From an uncultured Coriobacteriia bacterium (GTDB taxonomy: Bacteria; Actinomycetota; Coriobacteriia; Anaerosomatales; PALSA-660), in NCBI GenBank assembly GCA_903831865.1, contig CAIKZH010000190.1:1-48179 (forward strand): a stretch of DNA of 48,179 nucleotides, given 5' to 3'. The position numbers and the translations under genes were made by a program. Under the pieces are notes generated by a model that did no database searches, had not been told where the DNA came from, and was given only the letters and a program-made list of their open reading frames with translations. This document shows positions 1-8,389 of this stretch, in pieces; position 1 is the stretch's first letter, and the number at the start of each line of letters is the position of its first letter.

Positions 1-1
1 G

Positions 2-118
2 GCGCTCCCTCGCTGGGTGTTCAACTACAATCACCGCCGTCCGCACGGCGGCATCGGCGGTCTACCACCGATCTCACGGGTGCCCGGTGTCAACAACGTG
101 TCTGGGCAGTACAGCTAG
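2..118 (+). CDS. IS481-family transposase, C-terminal fragment (runs in from the left edge)
   Basis: Reading in from the window edge, 38 codons end at a TAG. The peptide contains W-V-F-N-Y-N-x-R-R-P-H-G-G-I-G-G followed by P-P-I-S-R and V-N-N, ending G-Q-Y-S. This is the typical end of the rve/DDE integrase core of IS481-type transposases, where the conserved YN-x2-RPH block lies near the C-terminus. The gene is cut by the window edge, so whether the element is intact cannot be seen. Its stop codon overlaps the stop codon of the convergent KdpD-type gene in the shared bases CTAG (115-118). No terminal inverted repeat could be recognised just beyond the stop. Confidence 0.75.
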   Translation, partial: ALPRWVFNYNHRRPHGGIGGLPPISRVPGVNNVSGQYS

Positions 119-1269
119 CCGCCCTCGGCGCCCGCGGCGGAGCGCTCGGCCTTGTCCGAGTCGGCGACCACGAGCACGTCGATGTTGCGCGTCTCGCGCA
201 TGATGCGGGTCACGACCGATCCGCGGACTATCTCGTCGAGCCGGCTGCGAGCCGACTGACCCATCACGATGAAGGTGGCCTGCTCCTTCTTCGCGTACTC
301 GATCAGTGCGCCGGCCGGGTCCTCTCCGCTGAGTTCGACCAGCTCGCCGCCTAGCTCGCGGATCAGACCTTCAAGGTCCGCCAGCGTCTGCTTCTCCCTG
401 CCGGACAGGACGACCCCCGGTGCGCGCACATAGACCGCGGACATGTTCCCGTGGAGTCGGTTCGCCAGTCGGTAGCCTCGGCGGATGAGCTTGGAGGCCA
501 GAGGACGCGGAGTGAAGGCGACCACGACATGGTCCGCCGCGCCCCAAGTCTTGTCGACGTCGTGGCGCTCCAGGAACTCCTCGAGATCCTCGTCGACCTC
601 CTCCGCCGTGCGCCGCAGGGCCAACTCCCGCAGCGCGACGAGGTTGCCCTTCCGGAAGAAGTTGCCCAGGGCCTGCGGTACCTTCGACGGGTCGTAGATC
701 ACGCCGCGATTCAGGCGGTTCACGAGCGCCTGCGGGGTGATGTCCACAAGGACGACCTCGTCCGCGTCATCCAGGATCCGGTCCGGGACCGTCTCTCGCA
801 CTCGCACGCCGGTGATCTGGGCGACGATGTCGTTCATCGACTCGAAGTGCTGGATGTTCACCGTCGAGATGACGTTGATCCCCGCATCGAGGATCTCCTC
901 GACCGACTGCCAGCGCTTCTCGTGCAGCGCGCCCGGGGCGTTGGTGTGAGCGAGCTCGTCGATCAGCACCCATTCCGGCCGGCGGGCGATTATCGCGGCG
1001 GTGTCCATCTCCTGCAGCCGAGATCCGCGATACTCGATCGGCTTGGTGGGGACCTGCTCCAGCCCCTCGGTGAGCACGATGGTCTCCGGGCGCTTGTGCG
1101 GCTCCACGAAGCCGATGACGACGTCCTCGCCGCGGGCGTGACGCCGCTGCGCTTCCGCCAGCATCGTGTAGGTCTTGCCGACACCTGGTGCATAGCCCAG
1201 GAAGATCTTGTGGCAACCGCGCGAGCTCGTCACGTGCGAACTCGCGGCCTCGAGCTCCTCCGGGGACAT
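115..1269 (-). CDS. kdpD: Stand-alone KdpD N-terminal sensor protein (KdpD domain + UspA domain, no kinase)
   Basis: This 384-aa protein matches only the N-terminal cytoplasmic half of the potassium sensor kinase KdpD. Residues 20-230 form the KdpD domain with a Walker A motif GYAPGVGKT (25-33) and a Walker B-like segment around LIDELAHTN (about 102-110). Residues 245-370 form a universal-stress (UspA-like) domain. There are no membrane segments and no histidine-kinase domain. It starts 17 bp after kdpC with a good AAGGAG ribosome-binding site, so it is the last gene of the kdpFABC operon. E. coli KdpD has about 894 residues in one chain; here the missing half is the 516-aa protein encoded at 6797-8347. 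KdpD proteins restricted to the N-terminal domain are known from cyanobacteria (Anabaena). I infer that it senses K+ or a nucleotide and acts in trans on the kinase half. Its stop overlaps that of the flanking transposase. Confidence 0.9.
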   Translation of the reverse strand: MSPEELEAASSHVTSSRGCHKIFLGYAPGVGKTYTMLAEAQRRHARGEDVVIGFVEPHKRPETIVLTEGLEQVPTKPIEYRGSRLQEMDTAAIIARRPEWVLIDELAHTNAPGALHEKRWQSVEEILDAGINVISTVNIQHFESMNDIVAQITGVRVRETVPDRILDDADEVVLVDITPQALVNRLNRGVIYDPSKVPQALGNFFRKGNLVALRELALRRTAEEVDEDLEEFLERHDVDKTWGAADHVVVAFTPRPLASKLIRRGYRLANRLHGNMSAVYVRAPGVVLSGREKQTLADLEGLIRELGGELVELSGEDPAGALIEYAKKEQATFIVMGQSARSRLDEIVRGSVVTRIMRETRNIDVLVVADSDKAERSAAGAEGG

Positions 1270-1286
1270 CCGCTCTCCTTCGCGAC

Positions 1287-1862
1287 CTACTTCAAATCGT
1301 CAAGTGCGAGATTCAGCCGCAGTACGTTGACGCGCGGCTCGCCGAGGACGCCGAGGTCCCGCCCCTGCGCGACCGTATCGACCTGCGTCCGCACGGCGGC
1401 ATCGGTCAGTCCTCGAGCGGCCGCCACGCGCGCGACCTGAGCGTACGCGTTCGCGAGCGTGATGTCAGGGTCAAGCCCGCTGCCGGAGGCGGTGACCATG
1501 TCCACCGGCACGCTGCCGGGCACCAGCCCCGGGTTCTCGGCGGTCTCGCTCGCAACGGCCGCCTTCACCCGGTCGACGAGCGCCTTCGACGTCGGCGCCA
1601 GGTTCGACGCGCCCGAGGCCGTGCCGTCGTAGCCGTCACCGCCGGCCGCGGACGGCCGGCCGTGGAAGTACTTGGCGCCGGTGAAGAGCTGACCGATGAG
1701 GCTGGACCCGACGGTGACCCCGCCGCGCGTGATGAGGCTGCCGTCCGCCTGCGCCGGCATGAGGAGCTGGGCGAGTCCGGTGACGGCCAGGGGGTAGACG
1801 AGGCCGAGCAACACGAGCGTCACCAGGGCCATGCGGATGGAGGCGAGCACGTACTTGTTCAT
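1287..1862 (-). CDS. kdpC: K+-transporting ATPase subunit KdpC
   Basis: A 191-aa protein with one N-terminal membrane segment (about residues 8-28) and a periplasmic-type domain carrying the KdpC signature G-S-S-L-I-G-Q and F-x-G-R-P-S-A. KdpC has one membrane helix and stabilises the KdpA-KdpB complex; the length fits the family (about 190 aa). I chose the ATG at 1862 rather than the ATG at 1886 because a GGGAGG lies 8 bp upstream of it and because this start leaves a 13-bp gap after kdpB instead of an overlap. The gene sits between kdpB and the KdpD sensor half and is certainly part of the same operon. Confidence 0.95.
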   Translation of the reverse strand: MNKYVLASIRMALVTLVLLGLVYPLAVTGLAQLLMPAQADGSLITRGGVTVGSSLIGQLFTGAKYFHGRPSAAGGDGYDGTASGASNLAPTSKALVDRVKAAVASETAENPGLVPGSVPVDMVTASGSGLDPDITLANAYAQVARVAAARGLTDAAVRTQVDTVAQGRDLGVLGEPRVNVLRLNLALDDLK

Positions 1863-1875
1863 GATGAGGTCCTCC

Positions 1876-3993
1876 CTAACCCGCAAGGTGCAGTGCGACG
1901 AGCAGAAGGTCGATGAGCTTGATCCCGATGAACGGCGCGACGATGCCGCCGAGCCCGTAGACGAGCAGATTGCGCCTGAGCACCACGGCCGCCCCGAGCG
2001 GGCGGTACTTCACGCCCTTCAGCGACAGCGGGATGAGCGCCACGATCACGAGGGCGTTGAAGATGACCGCCGACAGGATCGCGCTGTGCGGCGAGTGCAG
2101 TCCCATGACATTGAGCGTGCCGAGTGCGGGATACGTGACCATGAATATCGCGGGGATGATCGCGAAGTACTTCGCCACGTCGTTCGCGATCGAGAAGGTG
2201 GTGAGCGCCCCGCGCGTCATCAGGAGCTGCTTGCCGATCTCCACGTTCTCGATGAGCTTGGTCGGATTGGAGTCGAGGTCGACCAGGTTGCCGGCTTCTG
2301 TGGCAGCCGTCGTTCCCGTGTTCATGGCCACGCCGACGTCCGCCTGAGCGAGCGCGGGCGCGTCGTTCGTGCCGTCGCCGGTCATGGCGACGAGCTTGCC
2401 CTGCGCCTGCTCCTTGCGGATCAGCTCCATCTTGGCCTCGGGCGTGGCCTGCGCGAGGAAGTCGTCGACTCCCGCCTCCTTGGCGATGACGGAGGCGGTG
2501 ACCGGGTTGTCGCCGGTGATCATGACGGTCTTGATGCCCATGGCGCGAAGCTGGTCGAATCTCTCGCGGATCCCGCCCTTCACGATGTCCTTGAGGTGGA
2601 CGACGCCGAGGGCACGGTCATCCGTGGAGACCACGAGAGGCGTGCCGCCCTGCTCCGCGACGCCGCGGGCGAGGTCGTTGAGCTCCTGCGAGACACTGCC
2701 GCCAAGACTCTCCACCCAGGCGATGACCGAGTCGACCGCGCCCTTGCGGATCTGATGACTCTGCCAGTCGACGCCGCTCATCCGCGTCTGCGCGGTGAAC
2801 GGGATGAAGGTCGTCTCCTCCTCATGCAGATGACGCTCTCGGATGCCGAACTGCTTGGCCAGCACCACGATGCTGCGCCCCTCCGGCGTCTCGTCGGCGA
2901 TGGAGGCGAGTTGCGCCGCGTCCGCGAGCTCCTTGACCTCCACTCCCGAGACCGGCAGGAACTCGGAGGCCTGGCGATTGCCCAGCGTGATCGTCCCGGT
3001 CTTGTCGAGGAGCAGCGTGTTCACGTCGCCGGCTGCTTCGACCGCGCGGCCGGACATCGCCAGCACGTTGTGCTGGACCAGACGGTCCATGCCCGCGATC
3101 CCGATCGCTGAGAGCAGTCCACCGATCGTCGTCGGGATGAGACAGACGAGCAATGCGATCAGGACGGAGACCGACACCGACTGCCCCGAGTAGATGGCGA
3201 ACGCCTCGAGTGTCATCGTCACCAGCAGGAAGATGATCGTGAGCGCCACGAGCAGGATGTCCAACGCGATCTCGTTCGGAGTCTTCTGACGGCTGGCTCC
3301 CTCCACCAGCGCGATCATCCGATCGAGGAAGGTCTGACCGGGCTCGGACGTGATCTGGACGATGATGCGGTCGGAGAGCACCTTCGTCCCTCCGGTGACG
3401 GCACTCCTGTCGCCGCCGCTCTCGCGGATGACCGGCGCGGACTCGCCGGTGATCGCCGACTCGTCCACGGAGGCGATCCCCTGGATCACGTCACCGTCGC
3501 CGGGGATGGTCTCCCCCGCTGAGATGACGACCTTGTCGCCCTTGCGCAGCTGGTTCGCCGGGATCTGCTCGACATCCTCGCCCTTCATCAGGTTGGCGAG
3601 CGTCTCGGTCTTCATCGTGCGCAGCGTGTCCGCCTGCGCCTTGCCCCTGCCCTCCGCCATGGCCTCGGCAAAGTTGGCGAACAGCACCGTGAACCACAGC
3701 CAGAAGGCGATCGCGATGAGGAAGGGGACCGCGCTGGAGCCGGTGCCACCGGCGGTCGCCGTCCCGGCGCCGATGCTGTCGGCGAACACGTAGAACGTCA
3801 CGATCGCCGCCCCGATCTCGACGACGAACATGACCGGGTTGTGCCACAGGAGGAACGGACTGAGCTTCACGAAGGACTCGCGGATCGCCGCCTGGATCAG
3901 AGCCCCGGAGTTGGACACCGCCTCACGCTTGTGAGGTGCGGACCCGCCGGCGGGCGTGTCTACGTGCATATCCATCTGGGTCGCGTCGGACAT
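1876..3993 (-). CDS. kdpB: K+-transporting P-type ATPase catalytic subunit KdpB
   Basis: A 705-aa P1A-type ATPase that hydrolyses ATP to drive K+ import through KdpA. Visible landmarks are the actuator motif TGES (182-185), the membrane motif L-I-P-T-T-I-G-G (285-292), the phosphorylation motif D330-KTGT, and the hinge motif G-D-G-T-N-D-A-P. The N-terminal extension has two membrane segments (about 48-72 and 90-108). The length is slightly above the usual 680 aa owing to a longer N-terminus rich in polar residues. The start has a strong GGGGAGGTG ribosome-binding site placed directly after the kdpA stop codon (15-bp gap), which suggests translational coupling. Confidence 0.98.
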   Translation of the reverse strand: MSDATQMDMHVDTPAGGSAPHKREAVSNSGALIQAAIRESFVKLSPFLLWHNPVMFVVEIGAAIVTFYVFADSIGAGTATAGGTGSSAVPFLIAIAFWLWFTVLFANFAEAMAEGRGKAQADTLRTMKTETLANLMKGEDVEQIPANQLRKGDKVVISAGETIPGDGDVIQGIASVDESAITGESAPVIRESGGDRSAVTGGTKVLSDRIIVQITSEPGQTFLDRMIALVEGASRQKTPNEIALDILLVALTIIFLLVTMTLEAFAIYSGQSVSVSVLIALLVCLIPTTIGGLLSAIGIAGMDRLVQHNVLAMSGRAVEAAGDVNTLLLDKTGTITLGNRQASEFLPVSGVEVKELADAAQLASIADETPEGRSIVVLAKQFGIRERHLHEEETTFIPFTAQTRMSGVDWQSHQIRKGAVDSVIAWVESLGGSVSQELNDLARGVAEQGGTPLVVSTDDRALGVVHLKDIVKGGIRERFDQLRAMGIKTVMITGDNPVTASVIAKEAGVDDFLAQATPEAKMELIRKEQAQGKLVAMTGDGTNDAPALAQADVGVAMNTGTTAATEAGNLVDLDSNPTKLIENVEIGKQLLMTRGALTTFSIANDVAKYFAIIPAIFMVTYPALGTLNVMGLHSPHSAILSAVIFNALVIVALIPLSLKGVKYRPLGAAVVLRRNLLVYGLGGIVAPFIGIKLIDLLLVALHLAG

Positions 3994-4008
3994 CTGTCTA
4001 CACCTCCC

Positions 4009-5733
4009 CTAGAAGAGAACGCCTGAATGCATCAGCAGGTGCTCGAGGATGGGCCCGAGCGCAAAGACCGGGAAGAACGTGAGAGCCCCGACGATGAGCA
4101 CCACGCCGACCAGCAGCCCCACGAACAGCGGCGTGTCGGTCGGGAAGGTGCCCGCGGAGGGCGGCACCTGCTTCTTCGCGCCCATCGAGCCAGCGATCGC
4201 CAGGACCGGAACGATGAACAGGTACCGGCCTATCAGCATCGCGATGCCCACGGTCGTCGTGTAGAACAGCGTCCCCGCGTTCAGGCCGGCGAATGCCGAC
4301 CCGTTGTTGCCCACACCGGAGGCGAAGGCGTAGAGGATCTCGCTCAGGCCGTGAGGACCTGCCGAGAGGCGCCCGGCCAGCCCGGCAGGCGTCACGACCG
4401 CGACGGCCGACAGAACGAGGATGCCGGCTTCCAGCGCCAGCACCGCGAACATGGCGAGCTTCATCTCCTTGGGGCCGATCTTCTTGCCCAGGTACTCCGG
4501 GGTCCGACCGACCATGAGCCCTGCGATGAACACGGCGAGGATCGCGAAGACGAGCATGCCATAGAGGCCGGCGCCCACGCCTCCGAACACCACCTCGCCG
4601 AGCGAGATGTTGAGCATCGCCATCCCGCCTGCGAGCGGGGTCATGCTCGAGATGGAGCCGTCGACGGCCCCGTTCGAGGCGACCGTGGTGACGCTCCCGT
4701 ACAGCGCGGACTCCTCGATCCCGAAGCGGACCTCCTTGCCCTCGGTGTTCCCGCCGGTCTGCGTCGCGGAGGCGACCTGGTCGGCTCCCGCACGAGTGAG
4801 GTTCGGGTTACCCGCCCGCTCGAACCCGTACATGATGCCGACGCTCGTCGCGAAGAGCAGGGCCATCGCCGCGAAGACGACGACACCCTGCTTAATGTTG
4901 CCGGACATCTTCCCGAAGGTGAACGTGAGCCCCGCGGGTATGGCCAGGACCGCGAGCACCTGCAGGAAGTCCGTCAGCGGCGTCGGGTTCTCGAAGGGAT
5001 GCGCCGAGTTCGCGTTGAAGAAGCCGCCGCCGTTGGTGCCGAGTTCCTTTATCGCCTCTTGGGAGGCCACCGGCCCCACCCGCAGCACCTGCGCGGCGCC
5101 CTCGACGGTCTTGACGTTCACTTGCGCCGCGAGAGTCTGGACCGTGCCCTGCGACACATAGAAGAGAGCCAGGACGATGCAGATCGGCGCCATTATGTAG
5201 AGCCAGGTGCGGGTGAGATCGACCCAGAAGTTGCCGATCGCGCGCACTTCCCTGCGAGTGAGACCGCGTATGAACGCGATGGCGATCGCGACGCCGGTCG
5301 AGGCCGAGATGAAGTTCTGCCACGTGAAGCCGGCCATCTGCAGCAGATGGCTCGCCGCTGTCTCACCAGCGTACGCCTGCCAGTTCGTGTTCGACACGAA
5401 GCTCACCGCGGTATTGAAGGCGAGGTCCGGCGACATTCCCACAGCGTGCGTGGGGTTGAGCGGCAGGACGCCCTGCAGACGCAGCATCAGGTACAGGAGC
5501 GTGAAGCAGGCGAAGTTGAACAGAAGAAGTGAGATCGCGTACACGGTCCACGGCATCTCCTGATCGGCGTCGATGCCCGCGAGCCGGTAGATCACGCGTT
5601 CTACGGGTCTCAGGACCGGGGTGAGCCACGTGCTCTCGCCGCCGAATACCCTGGCCATGTAGTGGCCGAGCGGATACGCGATGATCAGCAGAACGATCCC
5701 GTAGCCGACCAGCCGCGCGATGTCGAACGCCAT
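4009..5733 (-). CDS. kdpA: K+-transporting ATPase subunit KdpA (potassium channel-like subunit)
   Basis: A 574-aa polytopic membrane protein of the superfamily of K+ transporters. It forms the selectivity filter of the high-affinity K+ pump. Filter-forming segments can be read: S-N-T-N-W-Q (around 114-119), T-N-G-G-G-F-F-N-A-N-S (233-243) and G-V-G-N-N-G-S-A-F (about 470). About ten hydrophobic helices are spread over the chain, and the length is usual for KdpA. It starts with an ATG preceded by AGGAGGTG. kdpF lies 14 bp upstream and kdpB 15 bp downstream, so all are translated from one message. Confidence 0.98.
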   Translation of the reverse strand: MAFDIARLVGYGIVLLIIAYPLGHYMARVFGGESTWLTPVLRPVERVIYRLAGIDADQEMPWTVYAISLLLFNFACFTLLYLMLRLQGVLPLNPTHAVGMSPDLAFNTAVSFVSNTNWQAYAGETAASHLLQMAGFTWQNFISASTGVAIAIAFIRGLTRREVRAIGNFWVDLTRTWLYIMAPICIVLALFYVSQGTVQTLAAQVNVKTVEGAAQVLRVGPVASQEAIKELGTNGGGFFNANSAHPFENPTPLTDFLQVLAVLAIPAGLTFTFGKMSGNIKQGVVVFAAMALLFATSVGIMYGFERAGNPNLTRAGADQVASATQTGGNTEGKEVRFGIEESALYGSVTTVASNGAVDGSISSMTPLAGGMAMLNISLGEVVFGGVGAGLYGMLVFAILAVFIAGLMVGRTPEYLGKKIGPKEMKLAMFAVLALEAGILVLSAVAVVTPAGLAGRLSAGPHGLSEILYAFASGVGNNGSAFAGLNAGTLFYTTTVGIAMLIGRYLFIVPVLAIAGSMGAKKQVPPSAGTFPTDTPLFVGLLVGVVLIVGALTFFPVFALGPILEHLLMHSGVLF

Positions 5734-5747
5734 CAGCCCCGCACCTC

Positions 5748-5834
5748 CTAGAACTTCTCGGGGAACAGCAGGGCGTAGCCGAGGTAGAAGAGGAGCCCGA
5801 GAGCGATCACCCCGACGATGATGTACTCAGCCAT
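5748..5834 (-). CDS. kdpF: KdpF, small membrane subunit of the K+ ATPase
   Basis: A 28-codon ORF encoding one hydrophobic helix of the KdpF type. It begins M-A-E-Y-I-I-V-G-V-I-A and ends L-L-F-P-E-K-F; the closing P-E-[KR]-F after a single helix is characteristic of KdpF. KdpF is a peripheral lipid-like stabiliser of KdpABC. It lies directly upstream of kdpA (14 bp) and 13 bp downstream of another tiny membrane ORF. Its ribosome-binding site is only weakly recognisable (AGGGGGCG, 6 bp upstream of the ATG). Confidence 0.9.
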   Translation of the reverse strand: MAEYIIVGVIALGLLFYLGYALLFPEKF

Positions 5835-5847
5835 CCGTCACGCCCCC

Positions 5848-5931
5848 TTACAGCTTGTCGGCCGCACGGACGTAGAGCAGGCATAACCCGAGGAACACGA
5901 ACGCGATGCCGTAGTAGATGATGTCGCCCAC
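5848..5931 (-). CDS. 27-aa single-helix membrane peptide heading the kdp operon
   Basis: A 27-codon ORF starting with GTG. It reads as one hydrophobic helix (I-I-Y-Y-G-I-A-F-V-F-L-G-L-C-L-L-Y) followed by a short charged tail V-R-A-A-D-K-L. A GGGAG lies about 10 bp upstream of the GTG and the stop is 13 bp before kdpF. From memory, short membrane ORFs with a tail like Y-x-R-x-C-D-[RK]-L precede kdpF in many actinobacterial kdp operons and are usually unannotated; this is a family resemblance I could not verify by search. It may be a second small subunit of the Kdp complex or a regulator of it. Confidence 0.65.
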   Translation of the reverse strand: MGDIIYYGIAFVFLGLCLLYVRAADKL

Positions 5932-6003
5932 TGTCGTCTCACTCCCGCCGAGTCGATGCCCTGCAGCGCCCATAGGCGGCAGGCCCCAAGACAGTCGCGG
6001 GCA

Positions 6004-6070
6004 ATCGTATCCGCCGCGCCTGTTCAGACGACGTGAAGCATACCCACCAGAGTGTGAAGAAACGGTGAAG
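6004..6070 (-). promoter_or_regulatory. kdp operon promoter with KdpE-type direct-repeat operator
   Basis: Reading the minus strand, CTTCAC occurs three times with first bases at 6070, 6059 and 6038, that is, 11 and 21 bp apart (one and two helical turns). The first two lie in tandem 11-bp units, CTTCACCGTTT and CTTCACACTCT. Direct repeats of 11 bp are the usual binding pattern of PhoB/OmpR-family regulators, to which KdpE belongs. A -10-like TACGAT lies at 6004-6009. With a 17-bp spacer, its -35 region falls inside the third repeat, which fits activation from a site that replaces the -35 element. The first start codon of the operon (5931) follows about 65 bp after the predicted transcription start. 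Confidence 0.5.
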
Positions 6071-6085
6071 GCGCCGGGCGGCGCC
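6070..6085 (-). terminator. Short GC hairpin after kdpE
   Basis: GGCGCC, a 4-base loop, GGCGCC, lying 4 bp beyond the kdpE stop. On the minus strand it is followed by a pyrimidine-rich stretch (CTTCACCGTTTCTTC). It may be a weak terminator separating the kinase-kdpE pair from the kdpFABC operon. It abuts the direct repeats of the kdp promoter. Confidence 0.35.
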
Positions 6086-6089
6086 CGCG

Positions 6090-6800
6090 TCAGTGCGCGA
6101 CGAGACGGAAGCCGACGCCGGGTTCGGTGAGGATGTGGTAGGGCACGCCGCCCGGCGGCTCGATCTTCCGTCGCAGGTGCGAGACGTGCACGCGAAGCGC
6201 CTGCGTGTCCGCGACGTACTCGGGCCCCCACACCCGCTCCAGCAGCATCCGCGAGGTGACCACGCGGTCCAGGTCGTGGGCGAGCGTCGCGAGGATGTCG
6301 AACTCGATCCGCGTGAGGCGGACCGACTCGCCGGCGACTGTGACTCTCCTGCGTGCGAGATCGACGACCAGGTCGCCCGCGACCACCTCGCGCGCCGCGA
6401 CCTTCACGCCAGAGCTTCGTCGCATCAGCGCGCGGACTCGCGCCAGGAGTTCGCCGGCGGAGAACGGCTTCGTCAGATAGTCATCGGCGCCGAGGTCCAG
6501 CGCCGCGATCTTGTCTGTGTCCGCGTCGCGGACCGAGAGCACCAGGATCGGCCCTGTGTACCAGCTGAGGAGCTCGCGCGCTACGTCCAGGCCGCTCATG
6601 TCAGGCATGCTGAGATCGAGGATGACGAGGTCCGGCGTCCGGTCGACGGCGCGCTCCAGCCCCTGTGCGCCGCTCTCGGCGAGAACGACCTCGAAATGGC
6701 CGGCGGTGAGGACCGAGCGCAGCGCCCGGCGGATCTGCGCCTCGTCGTCCACGACGAGCACGACAGGCGCGCGCTCCGGTGCTCCCGACGACTCGTTCAC
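6090..6800 (-). CDS. kdpE: KdpE-type response regulator (OmpR/PhoB family)
   Basis: A 236-aa two-component response regulator. The receiver domain (residues 12-125) has the acidic pair D18-D19, the phospho-acceptor D62 in L-D-L-S-M-P-D, and K111 in L-T-K-P-F. A winged-helix DNA-binding domain follows (about 140-236), ending in the L-R-x-H-V-S-H-L-R-R-K-I-E and G-V-G-F-R-L signatures. It starts with GTG inside the stop codon region of the upstream kinase gene (4-bp overlap, GTGA), so the two are translationally coupled. It should receive phosphate from that kinase and activate the kdpFABC operon, whose promoter lies immediately downstream and carries 11-bp-phased repeats. Confidence 0.93.
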   Translation of the reverse strand: MNESSGAPERAPVVLVVDDEAQIRRALRSVLTAGHFEVVLAESGAQGLERAVDRTPDLVILDLSMPDMSGLDVARELLSWYTGPILVLSVRDADTDKIAALDLGADDYLTKPFSAGELLARVRALMRRSSGVKVAAREVVAGDLVVDLARRRVTVAGESVRLTRIEFDILATLAHDLDRVVTSRMLLERVWGPEYVADTQALRVHVSHLRRKIEPPGGVPYHILTEPGVGFRLVAH

Positions 6801-8347
6801 GACCGCCCCCCGCTCGGCAAAGAGAGCACGAATCTCGCCCCGTGAGGCTGCGCGTCCTCGACCCAGACGCGTCCCCCGAGGCTGCGGGCGATCTCGCGTG
6901 TGATCGCGAGGCCGAGTCCCGTCCCGCCGGGCGAGGCGGACGACGCACTGCCCCGCACGAACTTCCCGAACACCGCCTGCTTCTCCTCATCCGGAACACC
7001 CGGCCCCCGGTCCTCGACCCACACGCGGACCTCGGGCCCGCGGGCCTCGGCGCCCACAGTCACGGGCGAAGGATCGGGCGAGTAGCCTAGGGCGTTGTCG
7101 ACCAGGTTCGAGACGGCGCGGCCCAGTTGTGCGAAATCGGCGTGGACCTGCGGCAGGCCATCGGGGATCGCGAAACGGACCCGCCGCCGGCCCTCTGCCG
7201 TGAGCCGGGCACTCACACCGCCCATGACCTCGCCGACCGGCCAGTCCTCCGACTTCGGACGCCACGCGTCAGATTCAAGCCTCGAGACGTCCAGGAGGTC
7301 ACGGATCGACACGTCCAACCGGGACAGGTCCTCGGTCACCGCGACGAGTTCCTCTCTGACATGGTCGTCCAAGCGGGTGTCACCCACTTCGACGAGTCCC
7401 GTCACTCGCGCGGTCGCGGCTGCCAGAGGCGTCTTCAACTCGTGGCTCACCGACGAGATGAGCGTCGACTTCAGGCGATCGGACTCACGAGTCGCGTCGG
7501 CCCGTGAAGCCTCCTCACTGAGCCGCCGCCTCTCCAGGAACGCCGCACCGAGGTCGGACACCGCCAGCAGCGCGTCGACCTCATCCACGCCGAGAGTCGT
7601 CGCGCCCGGGCGAACGTACAGGACGCCCTCCAGGCCGTCGCCCGTCTGCAGCGGCAGGTAGAGGCCGTCCGCACTCGCTCCCGACAGAGGTTCGGTCACG
7701 TCCACGCTCGCGGGGAAGTGCTCCTCGCGGCCCTTCGCGTACGCAAGAGGAGCGATCGCTTTCGCGTGCGACGCCACCCAATCCGCGAAGACCGGCTCGC
7801 TCTCGCCCTCGCCGCCGGTCCCCGCGTGCGCGAGTTCCTTGGCCTGCATGCCATCGATCCCGTAGAGCGCGGCTCTTTGGATCCCCAGGAGACGCACGAT
7901 CTCCGCCACTACAGTCTCAGCGATGCGTACCGCGCTCTCACTCGCCACCAGGCGCGACGACAGCCCGTTGAGCGATTCCAGCTCCGCCTGGCGTCGGAGC
8001 GAGCTTCTCTCGCGCTCCCCCATGCGCCCCGCCTGCATCGCTGCCACCGCCGCCACAAGCAGGAAGACCGCGAGGGTGAGCAGATCCGCCGGCAGGGCAA
8101 CGCTCAGCGTGTAGTAGGGCCGCACGAACAGAAGGTCGAGCGCGAGAAAGGCAGCCGCGGCTGCGATGAGCGATGCGCGCACGCCGGAGAGCCGCGCCAC
8201 ACCGATGATCGCGGGGACGTAGAGGAGCATCACGTGCGCGGGCTGCAGGAACGGTCGAGCGACCAGCAGCAGAACGGTGGCCACGGCCACCACTGCGACC
8301 GCAGCCGGGTAGCCTCCCCACCACGTGAACGCGCGCTGCCACCTCAT
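6797..8347 (-). CDS. kdpD: KdpD-type sensor histidine kinase, membrane and kinase half only
   Basis: A 516-aa protein equal to the C-terminal half of KdpD. It has four closely spaced membrane helices (residues 14-105, DUF4118), a GAF-like domain (about 135-270), the dimerisation/phosphorylation segment with H302 in S-V-S-H-E-L-K-T-P-L, and a HATPase domain with N-box (N414, N418), D-R-G-P-G-V (446-451) and G-G-T-G-L-G-L (474-480). The N-terminal KdpD/UspA part is absent and is encoded separately at 115-1269; the two halves add up to 900 aa, about the length of a normal KdpD. It overlaps kdpE by 4 bp. It lies 42 bp after thrS with no clear terminator, so read-through from thrS is possible. Confidence 0.92.
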   Translation of the reverse strand: MRWQRAFTWWGGYPAAVAVVAVATVLLLVARPFLQPAHVMLLYVPAIIGVARLSGVRASLIAAAAAFLALDLLFVRPYYTLSVALPADLLTLAVFLLVAAVAAMQAGRMGERERSSLRRQAELESLNGLSSRLVASESAVRIAETVVAEIVRLLGIQRAALYGIDGMQAKELAHAGTGGEGESEPVFADWVASHAKAIAPLAYAKGREEHFPASVDVTEPLSGASADGLYLPLQTGDGLEGVLYVRPGATTLGVDEVDALLAVSDLGAAFLERRRLSEEASRADATRESDRLKSTLISSVSHELKTPLAAATARVTGLVEVGDTRLDDHVREELVAVTEDLSRLDVSIRDLLDVSRLESDAWRPKSEDWPVGEVMGGVSARLTAEGRRRVRFAIPDGLPQVHADFAQLGRAVSNLVDNALGYSPDPSPVTVGAEARGPEVRVWVEDRGPGVPDEEKQAVFGKFVRGSASSASPGGTGLGLAITREIARSLGGRVWVEDAQPHGARFVLSLPSGGRS

Positions 8348-8389
8348 GAGGAGCTGCCTCGCTGTCTGCGCGTCGGGCCCGGGGTGCGA

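Noticed and set aside
115-1269. KdpD sensor half as a pseudogene cut by the insertion element
   Set aside because: The missing kinase half is intact elsewhere in the cluster, with its own start and coupled to kdpE, and both halves keep all motifs. A simple cut by the element at this end would not move the kinase half 5.5 kb away.
1831-3111. Long open frame on the plus strand across kdpB and the start of kdpC
   Set aside because: It is antisense to genes with clear motifs; long shadow frames are expected at this GC content, and its protein is arginine-, glutamate- and aspartate-rich with no domain. The same holds for other long opposite-strand frames, such as 4027-5532, 9425-10420, 12513-15098 and 16418-18505.
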